64,000 nt of DNA from Trametes villosa. Lineage: Eukaryota > Basidiomycota > Agaricomycetes > Polyporales > Polyporaceae. The stretch spans positions 351,938 to 415,937 of the forward strand of contig PUDQ02000009.1 of the NCBI GenBank assembly GCA_002964805.2, given 5' to 3'. Below, one piece after another: positions 59,448 to 64,000 of the stretch. The notes beneath the pieces are model-generated. The model saw only the letters and a list, made by a program, of their open reading frames with translations. It was not told the DNA's origin and did no database searches. The first letter of the stretch is position 1, and each line of letters begins with the position of its first letter. Both the position numbers and the translations under genes were made by a program.

Positions 59448-60454
59448 TTCCTGAAGATGATTAAGTACTATAAGACCAACGTAGCCAGTGAGACTCACGC
59501 AGCTAATCTCCCAGTGTCACCGCATCTACTGAGATAGATATAAGACTAAAGTCGCAAGATTGACCCAGGGCCGGCAGGACAAATGTTCGTTCGGACCCGA
59601 CCTATGCAACAAGTGAGCGATTGCCAATACGCATGATTGAGAAAAACCACCTGCACCTGATGTTTATACGGCTATGCGGGTGGTCTGTGTCGGGGTTGGG
59701 CAGAGGGGGCCGGGACGCGAAGTGGTCACAGTAGGTGGTAGCAAGCAATTCAACGTATGAAGGCGAATTTGATTGCAAACGGTATAGCTTGATCAAGGCG
59801 AAGAAGATTCCCACGCATTGTTTTAACAGCCACTTTCATTGAGTGCTTAGTTTACACTCTTGCGAGGACTACAGTGTACTGTACTAATACCTCCTATTCA
59901 CACGCGCATCACTAATCGTGTGCTTTAGTTATTACTGCACATCTTCACTGGAACCAAATCGTCGCGGCTCCCTGCGCTGACTCTCACTGCGTATACCGGG
60001 CTTCGTATGTCCCCTTCAAGGAGCTGTGACGCGGATACCCGAGTCCGGCAGCGCCTACAAAACGGTAGGCGCAGCGCACCGGTAGTGGCATGATGCGAAG
60101 CTTTCTAACGCATCCGATTAGGATGGACAGACGACAAGAGACGACGCGCAGTATGCAATCAACGCTAGTACTCTTTGTGAGCAGCCACCTTGGCTCCCGG
60201 CCTCATAGCGCAGAGAAGGCGACACCGAGACTTACCAGAGTGCGTGCTTGACGCTGGTGACAGAGATACTGTGGGTGCACATCTCGTGCCATAGGATTCG
60301 CCTAGTTGAAGCACATCAGTGCCGACAGGTACTACTCGAATATACCGTATGGAAATTTCGGCCTAAGAATTTTAAATGCGATGCACGATTTCCTTGGTTT
60401 GTACATTGACAACGGGATGATATACAGATCCTATTACTCCGAAGCAGAGTCCAG
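59448..60454. other. Intergenic region with a small perfect hairpin
   Basis: No gene is visible in this 1 kb. A perfect 8-bp inverted repeat GCGCCTAC-AAAACG-GTAGGCGC lies at 60051-60072. The rest is AT-richer than the genes and probably holds the promoter of 57771 and the 3' flank of 60455. Confidence 0.4.
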
Positions 60455-62206
60455 CTAGCCCGTGACATGGTAGGCTACGCATTGGGAGCACAGCTCTTCC
60501 AATTCGCTGAGGTACGTGGTGACTTCTGCATTGAACGTTTCCTCATCGCCCCACTCGTCACCGCGCCGGTGGCACGACATATAGAATTCCAAGTTCTCCA
60601 TGGGCGCGAGGTCGAAGTGGGCGCGGCGGTTAAATACCGAGACCATGAGCTCGATGTCGCCCACGACATAGTCCGGATACTCGAAACAGAGCCTGCAGAG
60701 CCGCGGGCAAGGCGGCGGTTTGGGGGCAATTTGAGCGTCGCCGCCCGTCAGCGGGGTGTACTTGAGGGCGCGCATGAGCGGCACGATGGAGTTGCGGCCG
60801 ATGATCTCAAGCTCCTCCAGTTTGGGGAGACTTTCCAGGAGGTCTGTCCAGCATTGGCGGCTCTGAGCGCCCTCGAGGTCTGCATCGATGAACAGGTCCT
60901 TGATAGGAAAGTTCCCGAAGATCCGAATGAATTCGCGAATGCCCTTCCGTAACGGCATCTCCTCGTCCCCGAGCCGACGTAGCGTCTGCAGTTGCAAAAG
61001 CAGCTCGGCGCCCCCATCTGACCAGACTCGTAGCGCCTCTTCGCCCTCGCGTATGGTAATCCTAGCGTGGGTCGGTCGGGCTGCGGGGAAGAAGTGTTTT
61101 CGGATAGCGTGGCGGGGTATGAGGGAGCTGAATGTATGGTCCAGCTCTGCAAGCTCCACATTGCTTTGCAGCCATCCCACGACAATGATTGACACTTGTC
61201 CTGTGAATGCGAAGCGCGAGAGGAGCCAGGTGGTGATAGCGGGGTAGTCAGCGAGGACCAGCTTGCGTAAAACGGGCAGTTGCAGTGTACGGCCTGGGGA
61301 GTCGGTGATGATTTCCTCGACTACACTGGGCTTGAGGGTCGCAGAAATAAATCTATCCAGCAAGCGGAGCTCCTCGAGAGCGCTGCAGCGTTCCAAAACA
61401 TCGAGGAACTGATCGCACGACAGCGGGGTACCACCGGGAGTGCAGGTGCGCAGGTCCAGGCAAGTCAAGCCGTGCAGTAGTTCGGCGTTCCATGGGATCC
61501 GCATGCATGCGACGCGAAGGATGCGTAGACGGGGATGTCGGGTCTTAGACCAGTCGATCTTGGTACGATCAACTTCGCGTGCGTGATCGTAGAGCTCTAC
61601 GGAGAGCATCAGCTCATCCAAGAGTGGCATTGTAGTGCAAAGGAGTCCGCGAAAATGTGTCACGTCGGCGTGGGTGCGTATGTATGTCTCCCGCGAGCGT
61701 TCGTCCAGAGGCGGAAGCACCAGTTTACGAAGCCGATGCGCGTGCGGGAGGATTATCGGGACCACGGCACGCGCCGTATCGAGGTGATGGAAGTACAGTT
61801 CGAGTGGCGCGCTGCGCGACCGAGAAAGCACGAGTTCGAGCCACCGGATGTCCTTCTGGATGTCGACGGATTGCCATAGACAAGGGGACTGGACAATGAC
61901 TTCGCGCCAGAAGCGACAGACGAGCATGAGCGAGGTCCATCGTGCTCCGCCTGCCCAGTAATAGTAATCCTTGTCGTCCTCCGGACGATGCCAAGGGTAG
62001 GCCTGCCGAGGTCGGTCGGATCGGTCGGGTGTTGGGCTCCTCTGGGTGAGCTTGAAGATGTTCACAAGCAGTTCGTTCGGCAACTTCTGTACATGCCCGA
62101 CTGCGTTCTGCTGAAGCTGCGTAATGGCCTCAGAGAGCCTCAGTACTGATGAGATCCTTGCCGACGTGCTAAAGCTCACCAGTCTTGCGGGCCTTATATC
62201 TGTCAT
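60455..62206 (-). CDS. F-box/LRR-like protein (subfamily A)
   Basis: One frame of 583 codons from ATG 62204-62206. Residues 1-35 are a basic, helical lead-in. The F-box is split by some 40 residues (YPWHRPEDDKDYYYWAGG within it) between VQKLPNELLVNIFKLTQ and LMLVCRFWREVIVQSPCLWQ. The signature IRWLELVLSRSRSAPLELYF and IILPHAHRLRKLVLPPLD follow, then leucine-rich segments such as ALEELRLLDRFISATL. It ends in LEELCSQCVAYHVTG. It is a near neighbour in sequence of 57771, which fits a local duplication. Confidence 0.86.
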   Translation of the reverse strand: MTDIRPARLVSFSTSARISSVLRLSEAITQLQQNAVGHVQKLPNELLVNIFKLTQRSPTPDRSDRPRQAYPWHRPEDDKDYYYWAGGARWTSLMLVCRFWREVIVQSPCLWQSVDIQKDIRWLELVLSRSRSAPLELYFHHLDTARAVVPIILPHAHRLRKLVLPPLDERSRETYIRTHADVTHFRGLLCTTMPLLDELMLSVELYDHAREVDRTKIDWSKTRHPRLRILRVACMRIPWNAELLHGLTCLDLRTCTPGGTPLSCDQFLDVLERCSALEELRLLDRFISATLKPSVVEEIITDSPGRTLQLPVLRKLVLADYPAITTWLLSRFAFTGQVSIIVVGWLQSNVELAELDHTFSSLIPRHAIRKHFFPAARPTHARITIREGEEALRVWSDGGAELLLQLQTLRRLGDEEMPLRKGIREFIRIFGNFPIKDLFIDADLEGAQSRQCWTDLLESLPKLEELEIIGRNSIVPLMRALKYTPLTGGDAQIAPKPPPCPRLCRLCFEYPDYVVGDIELMVSVFNRRAHFDLAPMENLEFYMSCHRRGDEWGDEETFNAEVTTYLSELEELCSQCVAYHVTG

Positions 62207-62653
62207 GTCGGCTGTGGTACTCGCAAGTTGGCAGTCGCAAGTTTGGTGTCGATCCCCCCGCGTTCGACTTGAAATGAGTGGCTCGACCGGTGGCTAACCT
62301 GCGCGCCTGTGCGACTACAGGTAAGTGCTCGCCAGTGCGCGTATTGAAGTTGATCTGAAAAATCATCTCACCTTGACTCGTGTGATGACGCGTGTACTAT
62401 GTCTTGTAGTCAGGTAGATGTAAGAACCGGGAATTTGAAGCGTCAGGCATTTCGGGCAGGAAGAGGCGGGATTTTATAGTTGAGTCGTGTGCGCATTGTC
62501 CCAGGTCAATGCTATGGAAATCCCACGCATAGCTCTGCGATCGTGCCTTAAACCGTACGCTTGGTCCGGCTCCGAGTCCAAGGGCAACTAGGAGCGCAAC
62601 TTGATTGCATATCACATACAGTACACTGAATCTCGTTCAAAACGCCAGGAAAG
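62207..62653. other. Intergenic region, nothing recognised
   Basis: About 450 bases between two minus-strand F-box genes; no gene, RNA or repeat seen. Confidence 0.4.
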
Positions 62654-64000
62654 TCACCACTGGTCTGCCTTGCGTGTATATGATACGTCCTCGGACAGCT
62701 GGTTCAGCTCGCCGTAGTAAGTGTCCAACTCTTCGACGAACGCCTCCTTACAACCGCGAATAGTGAAGAACAGGCCCACGCTCTCCATCTTCGCCAAATT
62801 GAAGAAGGCACGGCGATGCAGCACCGCGACAAGAAGCTCCAGATCTCCGGTCTTGAAGTCGAGACCCACTAGGCGGATCGATGACAGCTTAGGACACGGC
62901 GGCGGGCGCGGACCGTTGTCCTCCTCATCTTCTCGGTCGGATTCGTTGCGCTTCGGCGGCACTGGAGTGTGTTTGAGTGCGCGGAACAAGGAAGCGACGG
63001 CACCGATGCCGTCCACCTCGAGTGTTTGAAGGTGTGGCAGGCCATCCAAAAGGTCCACCCAGCGCAAGAGCGAGATCCGGTCCAAGTCTCCGTTTACGGC
63101 GAGTGCCGCAAGCGGGAAGCTACCGAACAGGCCCACGAACTCCTGGGTGCCTGCTGCAAGGTAGGGATCCCATTCGTCGTCCACCAAGACCTCAGAGAAG
63201 AGCTCCACACGTAGCCGACTAGCGGCTTCGCTGTCCGACCAAACCCCAAGTTTCGCATCCCCCGCCCAGATCTCGATTTGCCCACTGTCTGGAGTGCTGG
63301 TAGGAAAGAAGCGGGATTGAAGATCGCTGTGCGGAAGCATCGAGCGGAAAAGTGTGCCCTCAGTCACCTCCATGTCCGCATCATTTGGCAGGCATGCTCG
63401 GACTACCACCGAGACTTCGCTGGTAAGCGTGATGTGGGATAGGAACCATGCTGTGATGGCGGCGACGTCTTCCAGGACGAGTTTGCGCAAGTGGGGTAGG
63501 TCGACAGAGCGATGGCTATGGGAAGATCTGGGATCGACAGGAACGATGGCGAGAGTGGCAGAGATGAACTTGCTCATCAGGCGCAGCTCGTGAAGGGCGT
63601 GAGCATGCCGCAGAGCCTCTAAGAACTGGTCGCTTGATAGCGAGGTGTTGACAGAAGTACAGTGGCGGAGGTCCACAGTCGTCATCCGGGATAGCACCGA
63701 AGCACTCCACGGGATGGAGACGCATGACAGGCGAAGAGACTGGAGAGAGGGGAACCGATTGGTGGTTAGGTCTAGTCGGGTAGTAGCCTCGAGACGGCCC
63801 GGAATGTAGCGGTCGCTGTGCTCGATGGCGAGCGTGAGTTCTTGAAGAGCTGGCATGCTGTTGCGAAGTAGCGGTAGGTATGGTGTGATATCCGGATACG
63901 TGGGGTGTAGAATGTTTCCATCCATTGGGGGGAAGATGAGCTTACGCAGACGTTGCGTGTGGGGTAGGATGATCGGGATAGCGGTGTTTGCCGTTTGAAG
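62654..64000 (-). CDS. F-box/LRR-like protein (subfamily A), 3' part (runs off right edge)
   Basis: The minus-strand frame is open from the window edge to the stop at 62654, at least 448 codons. The edge sequence TAIPIILPHTQRLRKLIFPP is the subfamily A motif that normally sits 130-150 residues into the protein, so the F-box lies just outside the window. Then come LRLSCVSIPWSASVLSRMTT, SSDQFLEALRHAHALHELRL, LPHLRKLVLEDVAAITAWFL and a C-terminal LELLVAVLHRRAFF block. An acidic stretch (NESDREDEEDN) precedes the last repeat block. It ends in SYTRKADQW rather than the usual CPDI.Y. Confidence 0.86.
   Translation of the reverse strand, partial: LQTANTAIPIILPHTQRLRKLIFPPMDGNILHPTYPDITPYLPLLRNSMPALQELTLAIEHSDRYIPGRLEATTRLDLTTNRFPSLQSLRLSCVSIPWSASVLSRMTTVDLRHCTSVNTSLSSDQFLEALRHAHALHELRLMSKFISATLAIVPVDPRSSHSHRSVDLPHLRKLVLEDVAAITAWFLSHITLTSEVSVVVRACLPNDADMEVTEGTLFRSMLPHSDLQSRFFPTSTPDSGQIEIWAGDAKLGVWSDSEAASRLRVELFSEVLVDDEWDPYLAAGTQEFVGLFGSFPLAALAVNGDLDRISLLRWVDLLDGLPHLQTLEVDGIGAVASLFRALKHTPVPPKRNESDREDEEDNGPRPPPCPKLSSIRLVGLDFKTGDLELLVAVLHRRAFFNLAKMESVGLFFTIRGCKEAFVEELDTYYGELNQLSEDVSYTRKADQW

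Noticed and set aside
1..64000. CRISPR arrays, bacterial operons, rRNA genes, integrons
   Set aside because: Nothing of the kind is present; the intron-containing genes and element types are eukaryotic and fungal.

Overview
The window looks like genomic DNA of a filamentous basidiomycete, most likely an Agaricomycete; the order is not resolved here. The reasons are the GC-rich codons, the very short GT-AG introns (about 47-60 nt), the multi-exon housekeeping genes, and two transposon types known from such genomes. Window-wide, the dominant content is a dense family of single-copy-sized F-box/leucine-rich-repeat genes: 18 loci between 5.0 kb and the right edge, on both strands. These comprise 14 apparently intact genes (one running off the right edge), one gene interrupted by a retrotransposon, and three partial or missing copies counted as remnants or fragments.

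Layout. At 0-3.7 kb lie two ordinary, divergently transcribed genes: the 5' part of a WHI2-like BTB protein on the minus strand and a Med25-type VWA protein of six exons on the plus strand. At 5-17.6 kb there are five F-box genes. At 17.8-20.6 kb an intact eleven-exon copper amine oxidase gene sits on the minus strand, with a TATA box and GATA motifs upstream. At 21.7-27.3 kb there are one 5'-truncated and two intact F-box genes, followed by a decayed fragment of a second copper amine oxidase. At 27.93-34.35 kb lies a complete DNA transposon with 28-bp terminal inverted repeats and a perfect 8-bp target duplication. Its single gene has twelve exons that join in frame and encodes about 1,736 residues: an N-terminal Ulp1-type (C48) SUMO-protease domain with all four active-site residues, a Cys/His zinc-binding segment, and a transposase-like core. 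At 35.2-41.3 kb there are three more F-box genes.

From 41.7 to 57.3 kb is a tandem duplication of the block [gene of unknown function]-[F-box subfamily B]-[F-box subfamily A, opposite strand]. The junction lies near 52.2 kb and cuts one copy of each outer gene. In the left copy, the F-box B gene was then split by a complete tyrosine-recombinase (DIRS order, Ngaro/PAT-like) retrotransposon at 44.70-50.65 kb. This element has split direct repeats A1-ORFs-B1-A2-B2, a Gag-like ORF, a reverse transcriptase-RNase H ORF, and a spliced tyrosine recombinase. The insertion made no target duplication, and the host reading frame would be continuous without it. At 55.6-64 kb there are four further subfamily A F-box genes on the minus strand, the last running off the window.

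How the parts fit together. The F-box proteins are presumed substrate receptors of SCF ubiquitin ligases. They fall into about five sequence subfamilies that are interleaved rather than grouped, which points to repeated duplication and rearrangement, with the two mobile elements and the duplication junction as visible traces. The amine oxidase and the two left-edge genes have no evident functional tie to the F-box array. All exon boundaries were placed by eye from splice consensus, reading frame and family similarity; no database or alignment was used.
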